NCBI GenBank assembly: GCA_027405735.1
Contig: JAPEHQ010000009.1
Coordinates: forward strand, 1,240,001-1,304,000
DNA: 64,000 bases
Source: Mucor racemosus
Lineage: Eukaryota; Mucoromycota; Mucoromycetes; Mucorales; Mucoraceae
Direction of reading: 5' to 3'
Numbering within the stretch: position 1 is the stretch's first letter; each line of letters opens with the position of its first letter. Made by a program: the position numbers and the translations under genes. Below are positions 37,725 through 48,263 of the stretch, in pieces. The notes beneath the pieces are model-generated. The model was given only the letters and a program-made list of their open reading frames with translations. It did no database searches and was not told the DNA's origin.

Positions 37725-38265
37725 ATTAGGTATCATGCTTTATTACCTTCTACAGTATCAACACATCTTTCAAATTTATCGACTACGAAATGTATTGAAG
37801 TGCAAAATCTTGATATCGGACATAAGAAACTCCCTGCGTACTAAATACTAAGCTTATTCAGCAATTACCAAGAACGCGTGGACGTGAATTATGACACTAT
37901 ATTATTTTATCCCAATGGTTAGTTAATTAAATAGCTATCAAATCAATATCCAAGCACATTTAGCACAATGTTGACATAAGGCAACTCATAAGCTATGCAA
38001 GTACAGTTAAATTATGATTGACCCATTTCTATCTATAGATTACTATCAAAAGATCTAATGGTTCAATAGTAGTACCTTATTAAATTACATCTCAGAATCT
38101 CAATGTCAAATCAATATACAGTAAAAGGCCATACTTTTAATATCTAAATAAACAATATCTTGTTTTTATTATACAGTTGAAGAATTGATTCACTACTCAT
38201 TCTCCTTCAATTGTATTCTTTTTTTAAGTATTATTTATCAAACATGAAAATATACGACACAACAG
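37725..38265 (+). repeat. Duplicated 0.5-kb repeat 'B', copy 1
   Basis: Similar along its whole length, in the same orientation, to 53122-53640. Shared blocks in order: CCTTCTACAGTATCAACACATCTT, GTATTGAAGTGCAAA..CTTGATATCGGA, TTAAATTATGATTGA.CCATTTC, and GTTTTTATTATACAGTTGAAGAA, ending ATATACGACA. Divergence is visibly higher than between the two inverted-repeat elements. It starts TGT.. and ends ..ACGACA, compatible with a solo LTR, but I found no clear target duplication. Confidence 0.65.
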
Positions 38266-38504
38266 ATGGTTTTATTGGACGGAAATATTATGTTTTGCTG
38301 ATGGTTTCCTCAATTTACCACAGTGATCTGTGAAAGTAGAAATATAAATTTTTATGCAAGATATATTTTAAATCCGCCATCAAGTATAATTGGAGATTAA
38401 TTGGATCAATACTCACAAGGATAGGATTTTTTTTGTTTTCTGCAGCTGTACACATTAGTTTATTCTTTTGTAAAACTTAAAATTCATTATCCAGGGCTTA
38501 ATTT

Positions 38505-39675
38505 CTGTATCCACAAGATAGATCTAATTGATTGCTACTCTGCATTTTTTGTTTTAGCAAAAAACATTGATTTTTCATCGAGATAATCAAAATAATAGTC
38601 GATATCACAGCTTACAGCTTATGATAACTGGGTTCCAAAATTTATTTTAAAAAATGGACGAAAAATGATGAAAATAACAAAATCGTTCAATTGATCATGA
38701 ACTGCAAAGTAAGTCAACCTAGTATACTAAATAGCTTTTGTACAGTTTTGAATTCTGCATCCATCTAAATAAAATTCAGACAAACATTTTACATTAAATT
38801 TTGCGTAAAATTCAATTGAAATTTTGGAGGTTTTTTGACGATACACATCACTTTTTATAAGCATGTTTAAAATATAACTAATTGAGATGATGCGCAAAAA
38901 CATTATCTATCGATCAAGCTATTGTAAAGTCTTTTAGCTGCATTTTTTGTAGAGAAAACAAGATTTTTGTGAATTTTTTTTCAAATTCAGAATTTGGGAT
39001 GAGGGTATATAAGGGAAAAATGGAAGCTAGAAACAGAGGTGCCTTTTTGTACACATTTTTTGGATATCTCTACGAAAAATCAATATTTTGAATAACCCTA
39101 AATTGGATCCGAGAGAGCTTAACGAGCTTAATGACATGAATGCAAAAAAAATGTTGCTCAATTTAGCCAATATTTTGAAACCTGCTATAGAAATGTCACA
39201 AAAATGAAAAAAAAAAATAAAAGTACCCAGAATTTTTTTATACCTAAACATGTTATAGAGCACTTTAAAACAAGTAAGTTTTGTTATTAGAAAGTGTTAA
39301 TATAGCCTAATATTTTCTGGAGATATGAAGCCTCAAAGTTTTCAATCCATTAGCAGTGAAATACGCGTAAAAAATCCGAAACATTAGCACTGAAAAATTA
39401 ATACCAACTGTAAAAAGTAGGATATTTCCGGATACTTGTTTTTGGATTACAGGTGGGCATCTCAGGTACATTGGCATATATTTTTTTCTTGGCGTTGTTT
39501 AGTGAAAACAAAAAGTAGAGCAGGGATGAAAAATGAGACTCAGTTTTCAAGAAAAAAGCAGTGAATTTTACGTGTTTTGGAGCCTTTCATGAGATATAAT
39601 ATACATTCAGGAACAATTAGCGTAATGCGACTAACTCATATTTATTTTGTCGTCTCTGAGGTATGTTGTCAAAGT
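38505..39675 (+). repeat. Dispersed repeat family A, copy A3
   Basis: Direct orientation relative to A1. It matches from the TACTCTGCATTTTTTGTTT segment through GGAGGTTTTTTGACGATACACAT, GAATTTGGGATGAGGGTATA, AATTGGATCCGAGAGAGCTT and AGTAGAGCAGGGATGAAAAA to about 39675. The left portion present in A1 (2826-3060) is absent, so the copy is 5' truncated relative to A1. Inner frames are broken. Confidence 0.75.
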
Positions 39676-39722
39676 TTCGTGGCATATATCATGCGATTAT
39701 AGTCCCAAATGGTATGATAATA

Positions 39723-40075
39723 CTAGGAATGGGCTTCGATTCGAGTTTGAATCGAGTTTTAACGGAAACGGCCATTCGATTCGAGTTGGAAAACGGCCCG
39801 TTCTTTTGTAACCCAGATAAAAAACGGGGTGGGAGCAAGTATTGGTTTGCCTTAAGGAGGCTGTTAATAGCAACATTGTCAAGTTAATATGAGATTATGA
39901 ATTGATAATAGCATATTTGGCAGTTTCACAACTTGAAGTATTTTTTCAATCCTGTTTTCGAGCTTAGCTAGCAAAAAAAGAAAAGAAGAAACTCGAATAC
40001 CCTCATTCGAGTTTGCATAAAAAACGGCCCGTTAAAGCAGTCAAACTCGGTTAACCGTAATACGATGCGTTGTTT
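39723..40075. mobile_element. Possible hAT-type element fragment
   Basis: Starts CTAGGAATGGGCTTCGATTCGAG, a form typical of hAT ends (TAGGGRTGGGC). It contains repeated TTCGAGTTT/AATCGAGT words, AAACGGCCCGTT twice (near 39795 and 40025) and ACTCGGTTAACCG. Such short repeated words near the ends are usual for hAT transposase binding. No matching inverted end or 8-bp target duplication was found, and no transposase frame is present. Confidence 0.4.
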
Positions 40076-41865
40076 GTGAAATCCTAGATAATACACATAC
40101 TAGGTTAAGAATCTTACATCTGCAAAAAATGTCATATAATATCACAGCATTTCCAAATCAGATTTTTTATTGATAGAGTGTTACTCTCAATAAAGCCGAG
40201 AGGGTGGTGAGATTCTGATCTATAAACCGACATTCAATTCATCTTTATAAACGGTACATTTTGCGCTGGTTTTGATTTGCAAATTTACATGAAATATGTA
40301 ACCTAAACATTTTTTTTTTTTTTTTTTTGGTTTCTCAAGATGTAACGTTAAGAATCAATTTTTCAGTCGTCAAATCTCAAATTATAAAACCAACACTATA
40401 ACTATGTATATTACAAAATAAATAATACACCAATATTCCTAAAGTGCCAGGCCATTATTGCACATTTAGTGCCCAATACAGGATGCTTGATGAGTAAGAA
40501 TATATATATATATATATATATTAGAATTCTGCCTTCGGATGCGTTTTATAAAGGGTACACTATATGCGCCTTCAAAATGATTTATTAGCATTCATCCATA
40601 TAGCACAAATGTACTTTTGCAATAAAAGTACATTTCTGTTGCATATTTAAATTTCAAAATATTGGCGCCGATAACATTTCAACTCTCTTTTCTTTTATTA
40701 TGAAATAAAATACTGTAATAAATCAAGATGCATTATAAAAGACGTCAAAAACAAAAATTTAATATTAAAACAACATCGTTAAACCCACCTGCTTCTTTTG
40801 TTGAAAAAAAAAAGAGGCACAATGAGTGAGGGGAGCAGGAAAAGATCAGCAAGCAATAAAAACAATAATAGTTTCTATATGAAATCTTTAGATGCGACTC
40901 TCTACAAAAGACTATGTCAAGGAATTAGAAAGTGTAAATCAAATGAAAAAAAAAACCTCAAGGATCTGTACAATAAATCTATAGCTAATGGCAGGCATCT
41001 AAGAGGGTAGTCCAAGAAGCAGAAGTCAGCATTAACATCACTTATGGGGTGATAGAATCCTTTCTCAGAGCCAAATTAACAAGAACAGAAACAAAATCAG
41101 TAAACGTACAATCAAAGTTGGAGGGTAATGTGTTTTGCATATAAGTCTTCAAAAAACTTTGGATATACAATATAATTTAATAATAAATGGCTGTAAGCAA
41201 ATGGATGTCAGAAAAAGTGCCAGAAAACCTAATCCTTTGCTTTGTGTTGGCTGTTAATGAAATTATCACTAACTATTAGAATCTAGATAACCAATGCAAA
41301 TAAAAGCGATACATTTGGTGCCAAGAAGCACGATATATAAAAAACGTGATGGTTTTTATTTGCTTGATACAAATGATCAGTCAGTTAGCTGATTTTTATA
41401 GTTTTCGATATAATGTACTACTTCTATATACAATAAAAAATGTGGCTAAAGTCAAGCACAATAAGCTTTACACTTTTCGTACAACTTCTAGTGCTAAGAA
41501 ATAAAACAGCCAACGTCCTAATACCGTTTAACTAGCTGTTGAGATGATATTTATTCAAATGATTTTCTGTATACTAGTTCTTAGTTTTTGCGTTTGTTGC
41601 GCATATTTGCCAAATGTAAATCTGGAAAAAAAGGTTCAACAAACTGATTGTTCATCACACCAGCCCCATTTTGTTGAAAACTCGCCTGATTTGCATAATT
41701 TAATAATACTAATAACCTTAAATGCTATCTACACGATATAGATGTGTCCTTACAGTTGACAAGCACAAGGAAATATATCCACTAATAAATATAAATTTTG
41801 TACTTTTATTAAATATGGTCATGATTTTGTCATGTACGTAACTTCTAATCGTAATCAGTTCAAAT
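40076..41865. other. Accessory spacer with a TA microsatellite
   Basis: A T-run occurs at about 40311-40328 and a (TA)n microsatellite at 40500-40522. The frame 40798-41010 (basic, KRSASNKNNN...) has no family I know. A candidate small secreted protein at 41544-41741 is listed separately with low confidence. Otherwise AT-rich noncoding. Confidence 0.45.
41544..41741 (+). CDS. Candidate small secreted protein (speculative)
   Basis: A 65-codon ATG frame begins with a hydrophobic, Cys-containing stretch (MIFIQMIFCILVLSFCVCCA) followed by a polar region (LEKKVQQTDCSSHQ), which resembles a signal peptide plus a short mature peptide. It ends with another hydrophobic segment (LIILITLNAIYTI). No homologue is known to me and it lies 125 bp from the 3' end of GTR2, so it could be a chance ORF. 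Confidence 0.2.
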   Translation: MIFIQMIFCILVLSFCVCCAYLPNVNLEKKVQQTDCSSHQPHFVENSPDLHNLIILITLNAIYTI

Positions 41866-43294
41866 TTAGTTTGTAGTCGTATTTTGTTGTGAAGGAGGGT
41901 TGTTTTTCTGCTGAGAAAATCTGAATAAATCTGTAACAGCATCAGTAAAGCATTGAAAATTATAATCTAGTAATCCATATTTTTTGTAATTATCATTTTT
42001 TATCATACATATCAACGCTAACAGGCTTAGGATATAAAAGCTTATCAGCATATGCTTTAATATTTGTATAATATAACACCAACCTGTTGATTTCTTTCAT
42101 ATAAAGAACATCACCATTGTTCAATTTTATGATACTAGAGGCTTCTGTTTCCGAGTTTGATGAAGTGGCTGCAACTATTTCCTTGGTCTCATTTTGATTC
42201 GTACCTACTTCTAAATCACGTAGCGTTGATTCATCATATCCGGCTACATTTGGAATTTTGGCATCTGACTCTTCTTCGTTACTATATGGCCCACATCCAC
42301 TTTGAGGACTAACCCAATTCATGTAAGTTCAAACATATTAGAATAGCTGCAGGAAATTCTTACCCATAAATGCATTCAATATCGAGAACAACGTCAATCA
42401 TATCAGAGCATAATTCATATGAATCCATTTCAACAGGCGTGCTATCAGTCGCAATATATATCTTGGTTAGTGTATCAAATAAATATGCTTTTTCGACACC
42501 AGAATTCTATGTAATTTTCAATCGTATTAGTTGCATGTATACAAACAATCTGGACAAAAATCAACATACTGCTCTTAGGATATTCAATAGATTTTCGAGC
42601 ATAGGCAGCTCTCGTATTAATTTTTGGATGATTTTACTAAATGCTTCGTAAATTGAATTATCATAAATGCTGGTTAAGTGGTAAAGTAGATGAATATTCT
42701 GCTCTTCATCAATATCAACCAAGAATTCCTGCATTTTTCTAATAATATCGATCTTTACATCTTTATTGAGGTTTAGTACACATGCGTAATGCATTTAAAA
42801 GGTGTATATACATTTACCATCTTTATATTCTTCAGATAATCCGTCAACTTTATGTATCAGGATTTCAAATGTAATCCCTGGATTTACTTGCCATACTTTA
42901 ACAATTGTATATTGCAATCTATGAAGAGCATTGGAGTAATCATCTTGAGCATCGATAACAAACACAAGAGACCCAACACTATCAAAGATTTCTCTTGCAT
43001 CATATGCTGTATCATCAAAGTAATTGATCTGCCCAGGAAAATCCCATATTTGAAAATCAATAAATGACCGACTTTATATAAAAATATATAGATATATAGA
43101 TTTAGTGCCCATGTTCAGTATGTATGTACATTAACTTACGTTACATCTTCTTTTTGAATCTTGGTTGTACTTTCTAACAATAAAGTATCTTGTGGTGGCA
43201 TTTTTCCAAAGACAACTCTTTGAATACTTGATTTTCCGCTTCTCTGTAAACCCATCAACAGAATGCGTGGTTTATCAATAGGTGATCCGACCAT
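41866..43294 (-). CDS. GTR2: Rag GTPase, RagC/Gtr2 type
   Basis: Gtr2 pairs with Gtr1 on the vacuole membrane to relay amino-acid status to TORC1. Six exons (43294-43140, 43071-42818, 42760-42570, 42506-42364, 42308-42084, 42040-41866) give about 380 aa, with introns of 43-68 bp. G motifs are clear: P-loop [19 protein letters not shown], and HKVDGLSEE as the G4 element. The RagC/D-specific C-terminal roadblock region follows ([56 protein letters not shown]). The 43-bp final intron is the shortest in the window. The start at 43294 is the first usable Met in frame with the core; a short upstream exon cannot be excluded. Confidence 0.9.
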
Positions 43295-44151
43295 AATTTG
43301 ATTTGTACTAGTTGGGCCACTGTTAGAAATAAAGGAAGAATATGAGTGGGCGAATTTATGGCTGTGTATATGCTACAAATTACTTTGTTTCTGATTTAAA
43401 AGGTGAATATGAGTAGGGTTCCTATCGAATTCTATGAGAAAGAGTCAATTTGACTTGAAGCAATGTTAAAACGTACGTTCATGATGAAGGGTATATTTGT
43501 ATATTTAAAGAAAAGTACAAGCAGAACCTTGGAGCATTAGTCTTCTTTTACCTAAGATTGTTTTACGCAAGCACGGGACCTGTCCTTTGTGAAACTTGAT
43601 TGAATCATTTTGCACCATTCGTTGGTATCAGCAGTTGTTTGGTACAACACTCTTTTTGCATACGAGATCTGGTCAGACTCTTACATATGCTAAATCAGAG
43701 TAACTTTATTGAGTCATAATTACATGCAAGTAAATTCCTCATGTTATTAAAGTCAAGCGAAACGATTTACCATTACTTTTCAAGAAAATTGTATATTTGC
43801 CTTTCCCTTGATCTTTGTACTATTTTATATGACGATATATAATATTGGTGCTAGTCTTTTGAAAATTGATCAAGAATAACCTAAATTATTGTTGATTGTT
43901 TCATGAAAGAAAAACAGATTGAGCGATTCAGAGCGATCACCATTATACTAAAGTTTGGTGGTCTGTGTTTAATGAAATTTTATACATCCATCAGGTTACA
44001 ACTAATTTTGAAGGAAATCTCATTTTTGATGCTGACAAAAAACACTTTGAAGTTCCCTCGATATTGCAATAATATATATAACCTTGAATTAATTAAATAA
44101 ATTGCAAGTAAACATTATTTTATTATACTACAAAAACTAATATGATATCTA
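43295..44151. other. Spacer between GTR2 and EMC10
   Basis: Holds the GTR2 promoter and leader and the 3' flank of EMC10; both genes are on the minus strand. The frame 43903-44100 is not supported as a gene. Nothing else seen. Confidence 0.45.
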
Positions 44152-45039
44152 TCATCGTCTAGCACCTCCTTCCTCGGGTGCGCCACCCATAGTCATTAAC
44201 ATTAATACACCACCTAAAATCAAATACCAATACTTTTGAAAGAAGGATTTCTCCTCAATTTCCTTATCATCTGGAATCTCATCATTGACCTTTACTGTAG
44301 GTTTCTTTGATTTAGGTTGAGCCTTCTTTTGTGCTGCAAAATTACCAATCAATGGCCTAGGTAAAATATTGTTAAAGTTTACATATTGATTAAAATCCAT
44401 TTCAACCTACTTGGGACCAGGAATGGGTGTTTTAACCTTGATTGAGGTGGTGAATGGCTTTGTGACGACAGGATACTATATTAACGAAATACATAAGTTG
44501 GATATTCTATTTGATTCTGTTATTTTCATACTTTGATGTCTTGTTCGCAATAATCTGACCCAGCATAATAACTGAAATAATAAAACTGATTGTTTTCATC
44601 CAAATTCAAGACAAACTCATCGCTCCAATTGCTTGCAACCATTTGACACTAATATTTTTGTAAATAAACTATATGATTTTAAGCTTTTCATATTACCATT
44701 CTAACTGATTGTAAAAGAACGTTTCCAGTACGTTCATCCTTGAGTTTAATTTGATAATAGGCATCGTTTTTGCTCTTGAATTCAACAATTTCATTATTAG
44801 TAGGGATATATTCAGGATAGCCTGGAAGACCAACTATTTCACCACGTTTAATGTATTGTCCATCTTTCTGATGATAAACTGATAAAGTTGTGGGTAATTT
44901 CTTGTCATAAAGTAAGTATACAAATGAATTATTGAACCATTAAACAACTTACTTGATCAGTTTCTTGTGCTAAAGTCGACTGACAAATAGATACAAGAGT
45001 AAGAAATATACAAGCTATAAATGTAAATAAACGCGACAT
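44152..45039 (-). CDS. EMC10: ER membrane protein complex subunit 10
   Basis: EMC10 is a lumenal subunit of the EMC insertase in the ER membrane. About five exons give roughly 225 aa. The start at ATG 45037-45039 opens a signal peptide (MSRLFTFIACIFLTLVSICQ, cleavage likely after STLA). The lumenal beta-rich domain includes YIKRGEIVGLPGYPEYIP, YYQIKLKDERTGNVLLQSVR and the family-typical FSYYAGSDYCEQ. A Lys/Pro-rich linker leads to SFFQKYWYLILGGVLMLMT, a C-terminal membrane helix. The protein ends MGGAPEEGGARR, a Gly/Glu tail usual for EMC10. All introns are short and in phase. Assignment rests on the FFxKYWxxI helix, the tail and the CQ/SYYAG region together. Confidence 0.85.
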
Positions 45040-45375
45040 AACTATGATATCAAACAAATTAAAATCAAGTATTTTTTTTTTGGTATTGCAGCTGTTTCTT
45101 TATTATTGTTCCAACCTGTCTAAATATATATTGACTCTTTAATATGTTTATAAGAAAGAGTTTATCATTAACGCAAGCAGACACGCCCATTATACCCAAT
45201 CTTATTGCGTAGTTTTAATCATTTCACAGCCTCTACTACCATTTACCAACAAACTGTTCCAACAAATACACAGAAAATGTGGATATGATGAATAAATTGC
45301 ATTCCTGATAGATGAATAACGGCTCAAGAGAGTTTATAGTGCTTATTATTTATATACTATATCAAATCAATCACT
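45040..45375. other. Divergent spacer (EMC10 promoter and remains of the pseudogene promoter)
   Basis: Contains a run of nine T near 45073 and nothing else recognisable. Confidence 0.4.
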
Positions 45376-46636
45376 ATGGCTCGTACATTATCAATTATAC
45401 TTTCGGCCTTGCTTGCATCGTCAACTCATTTAACTGAAGCTAGAGGAGGAAGAAGCTGATTATTTCTTCCAAGAGATTTTCAAAAGAATTTCGATGAACG
45501 TAGAGGTCCTAGGTGGAAAAATTATATGGTAAATATTGCACTTTCTGTTGGAAAAAACGAGCATTAATTTATTTTTATAAAGTTGGCTAGATTTACTAGT
45601 ATATTCTTTGGTGTTTTTTACATTGGTGGCTCTCAAGGTATTTTAGGCGCTATTCCTGTAGAGGGCAATATGCATGCTCCTAATTACATTTCAATAGTAA
45701 TCATATAGTTTTTCTATATGTAGGTACATCGTGCAGATTGCTAATAACTTTTATTTATTACAGTGCTCTGATTTTAATGCTGTAAATCCCTTGAATTATT
45801 ATGATCTAATTGTTGGTGTTCAATTGGCACATTTAATACTCATGTCTATATTACTGAAGGTAGTACACTTGAAGAAATTTGGAACTTGATCATAGTTGCT
45901 TTATTCCTGATCAAGAAAGAACTGGTATATTTGATTTTGCCATGGTTAAAGATCTACTTTAGTTATATTGCGAAGATTTCGCCAATCGTCCTTCAACCTC
46001 CACCTTGAAAACAGATGGTACAATAACTGAACTTTGTAATAATAAATTATCTTATTGTGAAATATTGACATTTCATTATTGGCAACTAGCCTCTTATAGC
46101 TCAGATTTGGGGACTGAATCTGATCCAAACACTATTTTCTTGAGTGTTAGAAATTGGAATGGTGTATAAGGCTCAGAAACTGACTGAAAAAACATATGCT
46201 TTAAATGTACATAAGTATATTAATGCCAAACATACTATCAAGTATTAATAATATTCAATAGATTCCTGTTACAAATGGTGCCACATTTAAATTGAATTCA
46301 AATCATCTGACAAATGGTTTTAAACCAGGTAACTTGGTTTATAACTTTTACCCAGTTGATGAGAATATTGTATTGATCGCTGATGATGAATTCATCTACA
46401 AAACATATACACGCTTATTAACCAAACCCTTTAATAGGTCATATTATGATGGATCAGTAGAAAACTCTGCAGGTAACATTGTTGATTTAGATTATACTTG
46501 GGAAAACTTGAATTCTGGTGTACAGATCCATGATTATGCATCTGCTGGCGGTAAATGTGATGAATATTTGGGTTGCATGAAAATGAAGGCGAAGACAAGA
46601 ATTACTAACCCGACAAACTGCATTAGTAAAAGCTGA
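45376..46636 (+). pseudogene. Pseudogene of a secreted choice-of-anchor-A-like protein
   Basis: This is a broken paralogue of the gene at 58530-60452. It begins with a comparable signal peptide (MARTLSIILSALLASSTHL) but stops at TGA 45457-45459 after 27 codons. Downstream, matching blocks appear in the same order in shifting frames: IFFGVFYIGGSQGILGA, EGNMHAPNYI, NYYDLIVGV, RTGIFDFAMVKDL, NWNGV, and finally an open stretch (46292-46636) with LVYNFYPVD and LDYTWENLNSGVQIHDY. Multiple stops and frameshifts make function unlikely. The Ser/Thr- and His-rich C-terminal half of the intact paralogue is missing; a short KTRITNPTNC tail replaces it. Confidence 0.85.
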
Positions 46637-47409
46637 CATTATACTGTTGCATTCATGTTTAATAATTATTTAAATACGATTATCAATAAATTTTTTAACT
46701 TTTCCAGGTTTTTTTTCTATACAAAAATGTTGTTTAAGCTGAGTAACTTCAATGTTTAAGTAGCAGAATTTCAAATGAATTCACAATACGTTACAAAGAT
46801 TGAATGAATTCGATTTCAAAACATCTGCTTACCCCGAGTGTTTGTGCTTTGGCAACAAGTTATACCTGCTATAAGTGCTTAATTCCATAAATCTAATATA
46901 TACAAAACAAGGGGGATCATTAATAAAACTTCAGTCTGAAAACTTCAACTGTGAGCTAGACTTGGTAACGGCAATATTGCTAGGTCAACGTGCTAATATA
47001 TCAAAATGATAAATTGCATGCAGGCGACATGAGATGGGTGGGGTATTGTAAGTATCAGAGTAGTCTTCGCTGTTATGATGTAATGATACTAAACCTTTGT
47101 CATTGAATTTATTCCTTTCAGGAACATCTAATAATAAAAAATAACTTGTTATGTCTCTTTTTGTTGTAGCTGAACAGCTGCGCTTCATACTTATTAATTG
47201 CTTAACTGATTAACCAATAAAAATAATATACCCACTGTATAAAATCTCATCTAATTTGATTAAAATTACATTTTGTAATTGACAAACTCAATTAACGTGC
47301 TTTAATATACTCAGAAATAGTTACACTTCATAAGTCAAAATGGATCCTGTATTTTTTTTTTGCAGATATATACTACCTGCTCGAGCAAAATTTGAATTTC
47401 CATAGTTTT
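46637..47409. other. Accessory spacer
   Basis: AT-rich with no supported gene; the 67-codon frame on the minus strand (46985-47188) has no known relatives. It ends where family-A copy A4 begins. Confidence 0.45.
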
Positions 47410-48043
47410 CAATCTTCAAAATTGGAGCATGCCCTCTTTTCTAAAACTAACCTCATACTGAACATCTTTTAGGATATATCTTAGACACTGCTAAACAGAT
47501 ATTAATTTATCGCATTATGCTACCCATTTCTAAATTTATTCTATATCTCACATAAGACTCAAAAACACGTAAAAGTCATTCCTATAGGCTATAGCGCTAC
47601 TTCTTTAAAAAATGGGTCTCACTTTTCATCCCTGATCTACTTTTTTTTTCACTAACAAATATCACAAAAAAATAATATAGCAATGTGTCTGAGATGCTCA
47701 ACTTTAATACAAAAACAAGCATTCAAAAATATCCTATTTTTTGCAGTTGATATAACTTTTTCAGTACTAATGTTTCAGATTTCTGTGCGCATTTCACTGC
47801 TAAAAATTGAAGATTTTAAGTCTTCATATCTCTACGAGAAATTAAGCTATACCAAAACTTTCTAATAATAAAACTTACTTATTTTAAAGTACTCTATAAC
47901 ATATTTCAGAATAAAAAAATTCTGGACACTTATATTTTTTTTTCATTTTGTGGCATTTTTGTAGTAGATTTCAAAATATTGGTTTAATTGAGCAATACTT
48001 TTTTCACATTCATGTCATCATCCTTGCTGAGCTTGATCTATCA
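47410..48043 (-). repeat. Dispersed repeat family A, copy A4 (truncated)
   Basis: Starts with the outer end TTCAAAATTGGAGCATGCCC and follows the family order (CATCCCTGATCTACTTTTT, GTCTGAGATGCTCAACTTTA, ATCATCCTTGCTGAGCTT). It then breaks off at about 48043, exactly where LTR-like repeat D begins (TGATCTATCAGAATTAGG). The inner and left parts of the repeat are missing, so the D insertion or a rearrangement cut the copy. Confidence 0.7.
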
Positions 48044-48262
48044 GAATTAGGAATTACCGAATTACCAATTTAGAGCATCTGTCAAACCATGATGTTCAAC
48101 ATGCAAATCAAGCAAGGCCAGATTTCATGTGTCTGTCATCATGCTACTATTATTGAATCATAGAAGCATGATTTCAATATATCCACACAATATCTAAGTG
48201 CCCATTCTAATTATATTATTATTTACATTGAATACACTCATCCAATTAGTATATAAACCCTC
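48044..48262 (+). repeat. LTR-like repeat 'D', copy 2
   Basis: Starts TGATCTATCAGAATTAGGAA and matches 35552-35733 (inverted) over roughly 170 bp. Further on it has AGTATATAAACCCTCTC and AATAAAACGCC, the TATA-box and polyadenylation-signal spacing expected inside an LTR. It abuts the RNase H end of the Ty3-type pol relic, but its orientation relative to that relic is opposite to a normal 3' LTR. Confidence 0.5.
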
Positions 48263-48263
48263 T

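Noticed and set aside
48044..48262. Genuine 3' LTR of the Ty3 pol relic
   Set aside because: It has the opposite orientation to the pol relic and lies directly next to RNase H with no integrase between.
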